A DNA stretch of 64,000 nucleotides. It comes from Sphingopyxis sp. QXT-31. GTDB lineage: Bacteria; Pseudomonadota; Alphaproteobacteria; Sphingomonadales; Sphingomonadaceae. Below, piece after piece: positions 27,677 through 37,074 of the stretch. Position 1 is the first letter of the stretch; each line of letters opens with the position of its first letter. The translations under genes and the position numbers were made by a program. Under the pieces are notes generated by a model. The model saw only the letters and a program-made list of their open reading frames with translations, was not told where the DNA came from and did not search any database. Location of the stretch: assembly GCF_001984035.1 (NCBI RefSeq), contig NZ_CP019449.1, positions 1,922,001 to 1,986,000 of the forward strand. The letters run 5' to 3'.

Positions 27677-28591
27677 TCAGTCGGCGCTGGCGAGCGTGAG
27701 CATATTGCCGAGCCGCAGACCGACTGGCCAGCGCGGCAGCGGCAGCCGGACCTCGCGCAGCCCCGCCGCCTGCAGCGCCTGCCGCCCCAGGAAGTCGACC
27801 GGAAAGACGTTGCGGCTGCGCTTGACACGCACCGTGCCATAACCCGCCTGGCGCAGCTGGCGCCCGATCGTGCGCGGATTGTAGAGCTGCGGATGCTGGA
27901 GGCAGAAGACCGGCCAGCGGCGCCCGAGCAGGCGGCGCATCACCGAGCGCTCATTGTGCGTGACGATCATCAGCACCCCGCCCTGCCGCAGCTTCGCCCG
28001 CACCGCGCGCAGCATCGGTGCGGGGTCGAGCAGATGGTCCAGCACATGCACCATCGCTGCGAGGCTGACCGAGGCGTCGGGCACCGCCGACAGGTCGGTC
28101 ATGTCGGGCTGGATCGTCGTCGGCATCGCGCCGACGGCGCGGCGCAGTTCGGCATGCACCGCCCGATTGGGCTCGAACAGCCAGAAATGGCGGAAGCGCC
28201 CGCGCCGCGCCGCCTCGCGCGCCAGATGCCCGACGTCGGGGCCGATCTCCAGATAGGCGCCGCCCGCGATCACCGACGGCGCGGCATCGTCATAATAGCC
28301 GCGCTGGGTCGCGACGATCGCGCTTTCGGGGACGACCGCCATGTTCGGCAACATCGCCGAATAGAGCTCGCTCAGCTGGCGCTGGTCGAAGAAGTCGCGG
28401 TTGTAGAGCTGCTCGCAATGCGCGCAGCGATGATAGGTAAAGAAGCGCCGTTCCTGGTCGATCCCGTACCAATAGGGGTGCAGGTCGCGGAACGAACAGG
28501 CCTCTGCGCGCGGCGCGCTCGCAACTTCCTCGCGCGCGTCGTGCGACCCGCACAGCGGACAGGCGCGGTCTCTAAGGGCCGGCGCGCTCAT
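27677..28591 (-). CDS. Class I SAM methyltransferase with N-terminal zinc-ribbon
   Basis: This 304-residue protein has an N-terminal Cys motif (ACPLCGSHD, later HRCAHCEQLYNRDFF). The SAM-binding region AYLEIGPDVGHLAREA comes next, then MVHVLDHLLDPAPMLRAVRAKL and GGVLMIVTHNERS. It resembles C- or O-methyltransferases of deoxysugar and surface-glycan clusters. The context suggests methylation of a sugar residue or lipid-linked intermediate. Its ATG overlaps the gtrA-like stop (ATGA at 28588-28591). Confidence 0.78.
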   Translation of the reverse strand: MSAPALRDRACPLCGSHDAREEVASAPRAEACSFRDLHPYWYGIDQERRFFTYHRCAHCEQLYNRDFFDQRQLSELYSAMLPNMAVVPESAIVATQRGYYDDAAPSVIAGGAYLEIGPDVGHLAREAARRGRFRHFWLFEPNRAVHAELRRAVGAMPTTIQPDMTDLSAVPDASVSLAAMVHVLDHLLDPAPMLRAVRAKLRQGGVLMIVTHNERSVMRRLLGRRWPVFCLQHPQLYNPRTIGRQLRQAGYGTVRVKRSRNVFPVDFLGRQALQAAGLREVRLPLPRWPVGLRLGNMLTLASAD

Positions 28592-29010
28592 CGCACGCCA
28601 TGACCCCGAAAGGTGACGCGGCTGTGCCAGAACCAGCTGCCGACGATCAGCACGAGCGTGAAGCCGATCTGCGCGATCGCCGGCGGCACCCCGCCCAGCT
28701 CGACGAGCAGGGGCAGCGCCGCCCAGTTGGCGGCGTAATTCACGGCATAGAAGCTGGAAAAGGTCCCGAATTCGCGCAGCAGATCGCCGCGCGTGCGGAA
28801 CACGCCGAGCTTGTAGGTCGTGAAGGCGAAGCAGAGGCAGACGATCTGCGCCACGCCCAGCGCGACCAGATAATGGGTGCGAAATTCGGGCACAGCCCAC
28901 AAGAGCAGCGGATAGAAGGCGAGCCCGAAGGCGGTGTTGAGCGCGCCCGCCGCCAGGAAGCGCAGCGGCTTGCCCAGGCGGAGGAAACGCACCGTCATGA
29001 TCTGGCTCAT
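28588..29010 (-). CDS. GtrA-family membrane protein
   Basis: This 140-residue protein has four predicted transmembrane segments and GtrA hallmarks (LRFLAAGALNTAFGLAFYPLLL, TYKLGVFRTRG, WFWHSRVTFRG). GtrA proteins are thought to move or position polyprenol-phosphate-linked sugars for periplasmic glycosyltransferases, which fits the GT39-like and GT87-like enzymes in this operon. Both ends overlap neighbouring genes by 4 bp. Confidence 0.88.
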   Translation of the reverse strand: MSQIMTVRFLRLGKPLRFLAAGALNTAFGLAFYPLLLWAVPEFRTHYLVALGVAQIVCLCFAFTTYKLGVFRTRGDLLREFGTFSSFYAVNYAANWAALPLLVELGGVPPAIAQIGFTLVLIVGSWFWHSRVTFRGHGVR

Positions 29011-30830
29011 GCCTCGTCCATCAGCGCGATGCGCATATTCGCCGCGAGTTCCTCCCGCGGCAGGAAAGGCGACAGATCCTCGAGCGCGGGCGAGGTGATA
29101 CGCCCGTCGGCATGCTGCTTCGCGCCGAGCTTGGGCGCGAAGCCGACATGCTCGTCGACCATGATCTCGCAGAAGGCCGGGCCGTCGGCGGCGAGCGTCG
29201 CCGCAATGGCATCGCCGAGTTCGGCATGGTTTGTCGCGCGGGTGTAAGCGAAGCCGAAGGCGGTCGCGATCTTCGAAAAATCGGGGAAGGTGACATTGCT
29301 CTTCGGCCCGCCGCCGACTTCCTGCCCGTTGAAGAAATTGCGCTGCGTCTGGAAGATCGAGACATAACCGCTGTTGTTGATCAGGATGACCTTCACGGGG
29401 AGATTATAGCCCGCGATCGTCTGCATTTCCTGCAGGTTCATCATGATGCTGCCGTCGCCCGCGATCGCGATCACGCGGCGCTCGCCCCTGGTCGCAGCGC
29501 AGACGCCGATGGCGGCGGGCAGGTCGTAACCCATCGTCGCGCAGCCCGAATTGGTCCACAGTCGCTGGCCATGCTTGAGCTGCGCCGCCTGGAAGCCGAC
29601 GACGCAGGCGCTGCCGTTGCCGGTGACGACGATATCGTCCTCCCCCAGCTGTGCGAACAGCTCGTCCATCGCGACATAGGGATGCACCAGCACATCATGA
29701 CCCCGATATTCGGGCAGCACCGCCGGGAAAGCGGCAACGCGCCCGCGCGCCCAGCCGAGCCATTCGCGCTGCGCGTCGCTCGGCCCGGCATAGGGCTGCG
29801 CCAGCAGCGCCGGGATCAGATCAGCAAGGTCCGCGGTGACCGGCATGTCGGGGACAACCGTCGGCTTCGCGAGTTCGACGGGATCGATATCGACCCAGAT
29901 CTTGTACGCTTCGCGCGCGAAGCTCTTCCAGTTGTAGCTCACCTGCCGGATGTTGAGCCGGCTGCCGAGCACGAGCAGCAGGTCGGCGCTCTGCGTCACC
30001 ATATTGCCGCCACGGTCGCCGACGGTGCCGGGCTTGCCGCAATTGAGCGGATGGTCGGTCCGCAGCGCGTCATGCGCGTTCCAGCCGGTGACAACGGGCA
30101 CGCCCAGCCGTTCGATAAGCGTCAGGAACTCGGCATGCGCGCCACTCAGCCGCACGCCGCTGCCCGCGAACACCACGGGGCGCTCGGCTTTCGCGATGCG
30201 TTCCAATATCTCGGCCGCGACCACATCGAGGTCGGCGCGTTTCCAAGGCTCGTCGAGCTCGGCGGGGTCGAAACCAGCCAGCAAATCCTCGGGATCGATC
30301 TTCGCCGCCTGCACGTCGAGTGGAATGTCGAGCCACACGGGCCCCGGCCGGCCGTTCGTGGCGAGATACAGCGCCTTTTCCAGATGATAGCGGATCGAGC
30401 GCGGGTCGGTGACCATCGTGACATATTTGGTGATCGGCCGCACCAGTTCCTCGATGTCGAGCTCCTGGTCGCCATATTGGCGCAGCGGCAGGCCGGTGTG
30501 GCGCACCGTCGTCTCGGTTTTCACCTGCCCCGAAATCACCAGCATTCCGATCGAGTCGACATAGGCGCCATAGACGCCGGTGATCGCGTTGGTGCCGCCG
30601 GGCCCCGAAGTGACGTTGACCACCGCGACCCGGTTGGTGAGGCGGTAATAGGCCTCGGCAGCCATCGACAGCGCCTGCTCATGATGCGTGAAGGTGGTCG
30701 TCAGCGCGGGATGCGTGCCGAGCGAATGGTTCAGGTGCATCGCGCCCCCGCCGGTCAGCATAAAGACGTCGGCGATGCCGCGGTCGGCGAGATACTGGGC
30801 GACCCAGTCGGAGAGCTTGATCTGGCTCAT
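29007..30830 (-). CDS. Thiamine-diphosphate-dependent enzyme, acetolactate-synthase-like
   Basis: This 607-residue protein has the three-domain ThDP architecture. The N-terminal HHEQALSMAAEAYYRLT includes the catalytic Glu, then VTSGPGGTNAITGVYGAYVDS; the ThDP-binding motif is GDGSIMMNLQEMQTIAGYNLPVKVILINN. An upstream in-frame ATG at 30839 is possible, but 30830 gives the ATGA overlap used throughout this operon. Inside an exopolysaccharide cluster the enzyme may make or attach a two-carbon branch or a keto-sugar precursor, as YerE-type enzymes do. That role is inference; ordinary acetolactate synthase is less likely since no regulatory subunit is present. Confidence 0.8.
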   Translation of the reverse strand: MSQIKLSDWVAQYLADRGIADVFMLTGGGAMHLNHSLGTHPALTTTFTHHEQALSMAAEAYYRLTNRVAVVNVTSGPGGTNAITGVYGAYVDSIGMLVISGQVKTETTVRHTGLPLRQYGDQELDIEELVRPITKYVTMVTDPRSIRYHLEKALYLATNGRPGPVWLDIPLDVQAAKIDPEDLLAGFDPAELDEPWKRADLDVVAAEILERIAKAERPVVFAGSGVRLSGAHAEFLTLIERLGVPVVTGWNAHDALRTDHPLNCGKPGTVGDRGGNMVTQSADLLLVLGSRLNIRQVSYNWKSFAREAYKIWVDIDPVELAKPTVVPDMPVTADLADLIPALLAQPYAGPSDAQREWLGWARGRVAAFPAVLPEYRGHDVLVHPYVAMDELFAQLGEDDIVVTGNGSACVVGFQAAQLKHGQRLWTNSGCATMGYDLPAAIGVCAATRGERRVIAIAGDGSIMMNLQEMQTIAGYNLPVKVILINNSGYVSIFQTQRNFFNGQEVGGGPKSNVTFPDFSKIATAFGFAYTRATNHAELGDAIAATLAADGPAFCEIMVDEHVGFAPKLGAKQHADGRITSPALEDLSPFLPREELAANMRIALMDEA

Positions 30831-31855
30831 CTTTTCCATCCATTGAAGATTGCAGTGCGGCGGATCGCCGCATCGAGGGAAATTGTCGGCGCGACGCCGA
30901 GCTGGTCGCGGACGCGCGCGGTCGAGGGGACGTAGCGGCCGGGGTTCCACCCCGCGTCCTCGCGCCCCAGCACCTCGACCCCGGGCCCGCCGAGCACGGC
31001 GGCGGTGCGGCGCGCGAGGTCGGCGATCGACACGGCTTCCTCCGACCCCATGTTCCACGTCGCGCCGCGCGGCGCACGGAGCAGCATCATCCACAGCCAG
31101 GCCGCGAGGTCGGCGGCGTAGAGATAGGAGCGCACGGCGGTCCCTGCGCTCTCGATGCGGATCGCCCGTCCCGCCATCGCGTCGCGGATGAAATTGCCCG
31201 CGGCGAAATGGATGTCGAGCGACAGCAAGGGGCCGAGCAAAGCGAAAATGCGCGACGTCACGACGTCGAGCCCGAACTGCTGGCCGTAAATCGCGCAAAG
31301 CAATTCGGCAGCGCGCTTGCCCTCGCCATAGGCCGATTTCGGATCGCGCGGATCGGGGCCGCCGGGCCACTCCTCCGCGACATGCGACACGTCCCACGGC
31401 TGCGCGCCATAAACCGCGCCCGAACTCAGGACGAGCATCCGCCCCGCCCCGCGCTCGACCGCCAGATCGAGCACCTTGCGCGTGCCGGTCACGATCGTGT
31501 CGAACATCCGCCGCGGGTCATTGGCGTTGAGATAAGCGCTGGCATCGGTCGCGGCATGGATGACATGGGTGAATCGGCCCGATGGCGCGACGAAGTCGCA
31601 GACATCGCCCGCAACGAACTGGAATCGCTCGCCTAGATGCGGCGCCTTGGCGACGAAGGCGGCGGGATCGCGGCTCAGGATCACGACCTCGGCATCGCAG
31701 TCCGAGACCGCCAAGGCTTCGAGCATCCAGCGCCCGATGAAACCGGTGCCGCCGGTCATGAATATCCGCGCGCCCTTGAGCCCCGCCCAATAAGGCGCGA
31801 GCTGACGGTCGATCGCGGCCAGGTCTTCGGCGAGCAGGTCTTCGGCGAGCGTCAT
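30827..31855 (-). CDS. NAD-dependent sugar-nucleotide epimerase/dehydratase (extended SDR)
   Basis: This 342-residue protein has an N-terminal Rossmann motif TGGTGFIGRWML, the strand VIHAATDASAYLN, the active-site Ser (VLSSGAVYG) and YxxxK as SAYGEGKRAAE. The family interconverts or dehydrates NDP-sugars in the cytoplasm and is common in O-antigen and capsule loci. The exact nucleotide sugar is not readable. It is adjacent to the ThDP enzyme with an ATGA overlap, so they may act on the same precursor. Confidence 0.82.
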   Translation of the reverse strand: MTLAEDLLAEDLAAIDRQLAPYWAGLKGARIFMTGGTGFIGRWMLEALAVSDCDAEVVILSRDPAAFVAKAPHLGERFQFVAGDVCDFVAPSGRFTHVIHAATDASAYLNANDPRRMFDTIVTGTRKVLDLAVERGAGRMLVLSSGAVYGAQPWDVSHVAEEWPGGPDPRDPKSAYGEGKRAAELLCAIYGQQFGLDVVTSRIFALLGPLLSLDIHFAAGNFIRDAMAGRAIRIESAGTAVRSYLYAADLAAWLWMMLLRAPRGATWNMGSEEAVSIADLARRTAAVLGGPGVEVLGREDAGWNPGRYVPSTARVRDQLGVAPTISLDAAIRRTAIFNGWKR

Positions 31856-33156
31856 GCCGGCACCAGCCCCAGCGACGGCTGCTCGCTGCGATGCGCGTGG
31901 ACAACCCGCGCGATGCTGTCGAGCGACAGCGCGCCGACCATGATCACGATCAGCCCCGGCCGGATGAAATGCCCCGCGGTGAGGCCAAAGCTCGCAGTGA
32001 CCGTGCGCTCGCCGAGCCAGCTCGTGCCGGTGACGTCGAGCACCGTCGCCAGCGGCCAGTCGCCGACGAGGCAGAGTAGATAGGCGCAAACGATGGCAGT
32101 GATCGGTCCCGCGCCCTTCCACTTCTCCATCAGCACGAGGAAGATCAGGAAAAGCTGGGTGTAGCCGCCCGGCGACTGCGTCACCAGATAGGCGCCGAGC
32201 AGGATTGCCGCGATGCGATGCGCGGGCAGCGCCTTGGGCTGGAGCCATGCCGCCGCCAGCGCCGCGAGCGCGAGCAGCTGGCCCGCGCGGATGACGATCG
32301 GCACCAGAAACTCGATCGTTTCGATAAGCCGCGACGGCACGAACTGCAGCAGCGGGATGTCGAGCGTACGAAACATCAGGAGCGGTGCGTAACTCGTTGA
32401 ATAATTGACCTCGTTCCACACTTGCCCGCCCTGGAAGACGACCCAGTTGGCGGTGTTCGACGCCAGCTCCATCGGCGTGCCCGACCCGACAAGCGCGAGC
32501 GTGACCAGATAGAGCGCGATCGTCGCGAGCCCTGCCATCTCCAGCGTACGCCAGTCGCGCTTCAATGCGTGGGCGAACATCGGCAGCACCAGATAGGGCT
32601 TGAAATTGATCGTCACCGCCGCCGCGAACCAGCGCCACGGCTTCGACGCCGTGACCGGCCCGTGCGCGATCATGAAGAAGGCGAAGGCGACGAGGATCAG
32701 ATTGCCGCGCTCGAGCGTAAACAGCATCGGCAGCCCGAGCGCGATCGCCACCGTGCGCATCGGCGCGGTGCGGCGGTCGAGGCGGCGGAAGCATATCCAC
32801 GCCAGCACCACGTCGATCACGTAGAAGGCATAGATGGTCGAGCGCGCCAGCCAATCGCAATCGCGCGCGTAAAAGGAGGATTGCAGATAACAGCCCGGCA
32901 AGCTCGTCGCGTCGAGGAAGACGAAGGACAAGGGCGGATAGATGCTCCGCCACACGTCATAGATGCCGCGGTTGTTCGCCCAATAGGCGGTGTTGAACCA
33001 GTCCATGAACGTGTCGTTGGTGTCGAACACGAAGGGCTGCGGCAGGTAACCGACGTCGAGAAACACATGCAGCGTCCATCCCGCGCTTACCACGACGGCG
33101 AGCGCGAGCAGCGCTTCCGGGACCAGCGGAAGCAGATGGACGCGCGGCGCGCTCAC
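31852..33156 (-). CDS. GT87-like (DUF2029) membrane glycosyltransferase
   Basis: This 434-residue polytopic protein has an acidic motif in the first outer loop (FDTNDTFMDWFNTAYW) and SIYPPLSFVFL, matching the GT-C fold of DUF2029/GT87 mannosyl/arabinosyltransferase-like proteins. It would use a polyprenol-phosphate sugar donor in the inner membrane. It sits between the epimerase and the GT2 enzyme, overlapping both by 4 bp. Confidence 0.75.
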   Translation of the reverse strand: MSAPRVHLLPLVPEALLALAVVVSAGWTLHVFLDVGYLPQPFVFDTNDTFMDWFNTAYWANNRGIYDVWRSIYPPLSFVFLDATSLPGCYLQSSFYARDCDWLARSTIYAFYVIDVVLAWICFRRLDRRTAPMRTVAIALGLPMLFTLERGNLILVAFAFFMIAHGPVTASKPWRWFAAAVTINFKPYLVLPMFAHALKRDWRTLEMAGLATIALYLVTLALVGSGTPMELASNTANWVVFQGGQVWNEVNYSTSYAPLLMFRTLDIPLLQFVPSRLIETIEFLVPIVIRAGQLLALAALAAAWLQPKALPAHRIAAILLGAYLVTQSPGGYTQLFLIFLVLMEKWKGAGPITAIVCAYLLCLVGDWPLATVLDVTGTSWLGERTVTASFGLTAGHFIRPGLIVIMVGALSLDSIARVVHAHRSEQPSLGLVPA

Positions 33157-34136
33157 GGGCGGCGGATCAGCGTGCGCGCCGCGGGCTGCGCGCGGTCGGC
33201 GGGGAAACCCAGCCGTTCTTCCTCGATCACCAGCGGCACGTTGCGGCTGCGCTCACCGAGCATCCGCACCTGCTCGCCGATCAGTCCGAGGAAGAGCAGC
33301 AGCACCGCGAAAAGCGCAAAGCCGAGCGCAAGCCCGAGCAGCGCCCACACCGGGCCGCCGAGCGGCCAGGCGATCGTCCCGCCGGCAAGCAGGACGAAGG
33401 CCAGAAGCCCCGCATAGACCGACAGGAACAGCGGCAGCCGCAGCAGCGACTTCGCCGACCCCGCCAGCCCCGACAGCGCGAAAGAGGCGAGCGCGGCAAA
33501 ATCGTTCTTGCTCTCCCCCGCCGCGCGCTCGGGCCGGTCGAAGGGCACCAGCGCCAGCCGGAAACCGCTTTCGACCACCATGCCGCGAAAGAAGGGCTCG
33601 GGCTCGTTCCACGCCGCCAGCGTGTCGATCACCGCGCGGTCGAACAGCCCGAAACCCGTCGCGCCGGGGATCACCGGATAGTCGCCGAAGCGGCCGAGGA
33701 AGCCGTAACCCAGATGCCGCGCCAGCCGCAGCACCGGCGACGCCTTCTCGGAGCGCCGCTGCCCCAGCACGACCTCGGCTCCCGCGCGCCACTGCGCGAC
33801 AAAGGCGCCGATCAGCTCGGGCGGGTCCTGGAAATCGGCGCACATGCCGATCACCGCGCGCCCCTCGGCCTGGTACAACCCATAGGTCGGCGAGCGCATC
33901 TGGCCGTAATTGCGGTTGTTGAGGATCGCCCGCACGCGCGGGTCGGCGGCGCAGAGCTCGCGCATGATCGCACGCGTCCCGTCGGTCGAGCCATTGTCGA
34001 TCAGGATCACCTCGTGCCGCGCGACATGGCGTTCGGCCTCGGCATTCACCGCGGCGACGATCGCGGCGACATTCTCCGCCTCGTTGAAGCAGGGAATGAC
34101 GATCGAGAGCTCGGGCGCGGGCTCCTCCGCGGTCAT
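33153..34136 (-). CDS. GT2 family glycosyltransferase (DPM1/GtrB-like) with C-terminal membrane helices
   Basis: This 327-residue protein has an N-terminal GT-A domain (LSIVIPCFNEAENV, ILIDNGSTDGTRAI, and MCADFQDPPE with the Asp pair). Two hydrophobic segments follow at about 240-300, then a cytoplasmic tail. This layout fits polyprenol-phosphate sugar transferases that charge the carrier lipid, working with GtrA and the GT-C enzymes encoded in the same operon. Confidence 0.88.
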   Translation of the reverse strand: MTAEEPAPELSIVIPCFNEAENVAAIVAAVNAEAERHVARHEVILIDNGSTDGTRAIMRELCAADPRVRAILNNRNYGQMRSPTYGLYQAEGRAVIGMCADFQDPPELIGAFVAQWRAGAEVVLGQRRSEKASPVLRLARHLGYGFLGRFGDYPVIPGATGFGLFDRAVIDTLAAWNEPEPFFRGMVVESGFRLALVPFDRPERAAGESKNDFAALASFALSGLAGSAKSLLRLPLFLSVYAGLLAFVLLAGGTIAWPLGGPVWALLGLALGFALFAVLLLFLGLIGEQVRMLGERSRNVPLVIEEERLGFPADRAQPAARTLIRRP

Positions 34137-35227
34137 GCCGCACGCTTCCCGAACAGCCTGATACCCGTCGCGGGCGCATAGATTTCGGTGAACACCGCGC
34201 CCAGGATCACCAGCGCGAGCAAGGCCAGTGCGGCGATGTTGTACTTGCGGTCGGCATCGAGCCGCGGCGCTTCGAGTACCTGCACGCTCGACGCGGTCTC
34301 GCCCGCCAGCGTTTCGACCGCGACCTCTTCGGACGAGCGCGCATAAACCTCGTAGAGCGCCTGCGCGAACCGATAGTCGCGGTAGCGGTCGAGATATTCG
34401 CCCGACACTTCGCTGAGGCCCGCGACATTGGGGCCCGCCGCGCCCGCCGCCGGGGTCGCGCTGCGCGCGATCTGCGCACGGAGCGAGGCGACCTGCGACT
34501 GCACCGCCATCAGCTGCGGATTTTCGGGACCCTGGAATTTCTGCAGCGTCGTAAGCTCGACCTGCTTCGCCTGCAATTGCGCCTCCAGCCCCGCGCGCAC
34601 CGACAGCGCCGAGCCGAGCTCGGCCTGCGGCTCCGCGAGCCGGTTGCGGCGGCGGAACTCGTTCAGCGCATTTTCGGTCGCGGTGACGCGGTCGGCGGCC
34701 TCGCGGAAGCGCTGCATCACCACCGCGCGCTTGCGCTCGACGCGGTCCTTGCCCAGCGCGACGATGCGGTTGCTGATCGCCTCGACATAGGCGCCGGTGA
34801 GTTTTTCGGCCTCGTCGGCGTCGCGCGTGCGCACCTCGATCTCGATCATCCCGCCGGTCAGCGAATGAACATCGACCTTGTTCGCCAGCGCGACGCGCGC
34901 GCTCCGTTCGGAGCCATAAGCGCCCGGCCCGGCGAGCTTCAGCTTCTTGATCACCGCGCCGGTGACCTCATCGCTGCGCCCGACCGCCAGATACATGTCG
35001 ATCTGCTGTTTGGCGCCGCCGAACAGCGAGGCGAAGCCTTGGAGCTGCCCGCCGAGCGCGTTCATCATCGAACCCAGTCCGATGCTGTTGCTGTCCTGCG
35101 GCAGGATCTTGGCGCGCGCGACATAGGGCTGCGGAAAGACGGTGAGCACCGTGAGCACCAGCGCGGCGATCGCATAGGCGCGGCGGCGCCACCGCGGATC
35201 GGCGACCAGAACGAGGACACGGCTCAT
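34133..35227 (-). CDS. Wzz/PCP-family chain-length or export protein
   Basis: This 364-residue protein has a transmembrane helix near each end (about 17-33 and 330-350) and a periplasmic coiled-coil region (roughly 150-270: KDRVERKRAVVMQRFREAADRV, then RAGLEAQLQAKQVELTTLQKF). This is the polysaccharide co-polymerase layout. No tyrosine-kinase domain is attached and no Walker motif is present. It partners with the Wza-like exporter whose gene precedes it, overlapping by 4 bp. Confidence 0.82.
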   Translation of the reverse strand: MSRVLVLVADPRWRRRAYAIAALVLTVLTVFPQPYVARAKILPQDSNSIGLGSMMNALGGQLQGFASLFGGAKQQIDMYLAVGRSDEVTGAVIKKLKLAGPGAYGSERSARVALANKVDVHSLTGGMIEIEVRTRDADEAEKLTGAYVEAISNRIVALGKDRVERKRAVVMQRFREAADRVTATENALNEFRRRNRLAEPQAELGSALSVRAGLEAQLQAKQVELTTLQKFQGPENPQLMAVQSQVASLRAQIARSATPAAGAAGPNVAGLSEVSGEYLDRYRDYRFAQALYEVYARSSEEVAVETLAGETASSVQVLEAPRLDADRKYNIAALALLALVILGAVFTEIYAPATGIRLFGKRAA

Positions 35228-37074
35228 TTCGCGAGCGCCGCGACCGAGGCCGCGCCGACCAGCCCGCTGAACAGCGTCCCGGTGATGTCGCGCAGCCGCG
35301 CCCAGAACTCGCCGCGATTGGCGTCGATCGGGACATAGACCAGGTCGCCGGGCAGCGCGGGCGCGCGCAGCGCCTTCTTGCCGCCCGCCAGCACCGTGCC
35401 GTTGGCGCGCACGACGAACACCTCGCTCTTGTCGCCGATCGTCTGGATGCCGCCTGCCGAGGTGACGAAGTCGCCGACCGTGGCGCCGGGGCGATAGGCA
35501 AAGGACGCCGGGCTCGGCACCGCGCCGAACACGCCGACCGTCACCGGCCGCGCGGGCACATGGACGACATCGTTATTCTCGAGGATCAGGTCGGCGGGCA
35601 ACGCCGCGGCGTCGACCGGCAGGTCGAAGACCAGCCGCCCGTCGGGCTCGCGGCGGCGCAGCTGATCGACGATATTCTCGATCAGCGCCAGATTGCCCGG
35701 CTGGACGAGCTGCGCGCGCTGGACCGAGGTTACCGGCTGCGCGGCGAGCAGCAGCTCGACATCGTCGATCGCGCGGTCGTAGCTCAGGCGCTGCTGGTGC
35801 TTGACGCTTTCGCGCGTGATCACGCTGGCATAGGGGAAAGCTTCGCTCGTGAGCCCGCCCGCCTGCGCTACGACGTCGGCCATGCGCGTGCCGGGCTGGA
35901 CATAATAATGGCCGGGCTTGAGCACCTCGCCGCTCAGCGTGACGAGCACCGGCTGCTGGCGCAGCGGCCGCGCGATGCCGATGTTCGACAGCAGGCGGAT
36001 GACGTCGCCGCGCTTCGCCTGGCGGCTGCCCGCCTCGGCCGCCGAAATCTCGCGCCAGCCCGCGCTGTCGGGGGCGATCGCGTTGAGCAGCATCAGCCGC
36101 CCGTCGTCGGCGACGCTGTTGACGCCGCCGGCATAGACGATTGCGTCGGTCAGCGTCTCTTGCGGAGCGAGCTCGAAGATCGCCTCGCGGTTGGCGCTGC
36201 CGATCACCGCGACCTCGGCGCCGACCGGCGCGACATGGATGACGTCGCCATTCTGCAGCATCGCGTCGCCGCGCTTGTCGCCCTTCAGCAGCAAATCATA
36301 GAGATCGAAGTCGGAGACGATCTGCCCGCTGCGGCGCAGCTGGATCGAGCGATAGCTGCCGCCCGAAGCGGGGCCACCCGCCGCGAGCACGACATTGACC
36401 AAAGTCGACAGGCTGCTCGCGGTGTAGGAGCCGGGGCGGGCCGCGAAGCCGGTGACGTAGACGGTGATGCCGTGCAGCTTCGCGACGCCGACCTCGAGAT
36501 GGAAGCCGCGATACTGGCGCGACACTTCGCGCTCGATCACGCCATGGAGGTCGCCGTAGCGCACGCCGCCGACGCGGATCGCGCCGACGCGCGGCACGAA
36601 GATCCGCCCTTCGCCATCGACGACGAGGCGCAGGCCCGACGCCTGCACCGACCCGGTGAGGCCGAGCAGCAGTTCGTCGCCCGGGTTGAGGCGATAATCG
36701 GGCGGGATCGCAGTGGTCGGCGGCGCGGTGAAATCGCGCGAAGCCGGGGTCAGCAATTCGGAGCCGAAGCGGCGCAGCGGCTTGCCCGCGATGCGCGAGA
36801 CCCAGGTTTCGAATTCGTTGGGGGCCGCAGCCACAGGAGCCGCGGGACGGCGCGAAGCCTCGACGGGCGCGTCCGTGAGCGCGGGCGCCTCGATCACCGC
36901 AGGTTCGACCGGCGCGATCTCGACCGGCGGCACCGCGATCTGCTCGGCCGCGCCGCGGTTCGCGGCATTGTCGATCGCGCCGCCGCCGACGGGCGGGGCG
37001 AGCTGCGCCGACACGGGGGTGAGCATGAGCAGCGCCAGGGCGCCCGCCGCAAACGGCTTCCACTTCGGCATCAT
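35224..37074 (-). CDS. Polysaccharide export outer-membrane protein (Wza-like, multiple SLBB domains)
   Basis: This 616-residue secreted protein (signal peptide ending TPVSAQ) has a Pro/Ala-rich segment to about residue 85, then the Poly_export domain (DYRLNPGDELLLGLTGSV, GRIFVPRVGAIRVGG). Several SLBB repeats follow, each with a G-x-Y or G-x-F turn and a later NGDVIHVAP or NNDVVHVPA ending. It would form the outer-membrane channel of a Wzx/Wzy- or ABC-type exporter. It is longer than Wza (about 380), with extra SLBB repeats. The start chosen (MMPK) overlaps the IMPase stop by ATGA. Confidence 0.87.
   Translation of the reverse strand: MMPKWKPFAAGALALLMLTPVSAQLAPPVGGGAIDNAANRGAAEQIAVPPVEIAPVEPAVIEAPALTDAPVEASRRPAAPVAAAPNEFETWVSRIAGKPLRRFGSELLTPASRDFTAPPTTAIPPDYRLNPGDELLLGLTGSVQASGLRLVVDGEGRIFVPRVGAIRVGGVRYGDLHGVIEREVSRQYRGFHLEVGVAKLHGITVYVTGFAARPGSYTASSLSTLVNVVLAAGGPASGGSYRSIQLRRSGQIVSDFDLYDLLLKGDKRGDAMLQNGDVIHVAPVGAEVAVIGSANREAIFELAPQETLTDAIVYAGGVNSVADDGRLMLLNAIAPDSAGWREISAAEAGSRQAKRGDVIRLLSNIGIARPLRQQPVLVTLSGEVLKPGHYYVQPGTRMADVVAQAGGLTSEAFPYASVITRESVKHQQRLSYDRAIDDVELLLAAQPVTSVQRAQLVQPGNLALIENIVDQLRRREPDGRLVFDLPVDAAALPADLILENNDVVHVPARPVTVGVFGAVPSPASFAYRPGATVGDFVTSAGGIQTIGDKSEVFVVRANGTVLAGGKKALRAPALPGDLVYVPIDANRGEFWARLRDITGTLFSGLVGAASVAALAK

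Noticed and set aside
29007..30830. Housekeeping acetolactate synthase (ilvB)
   Set aside because: There is no ilvN or ilvC nearby, and it is locked into a glycan operon by 4-bp overlaps on both sides.
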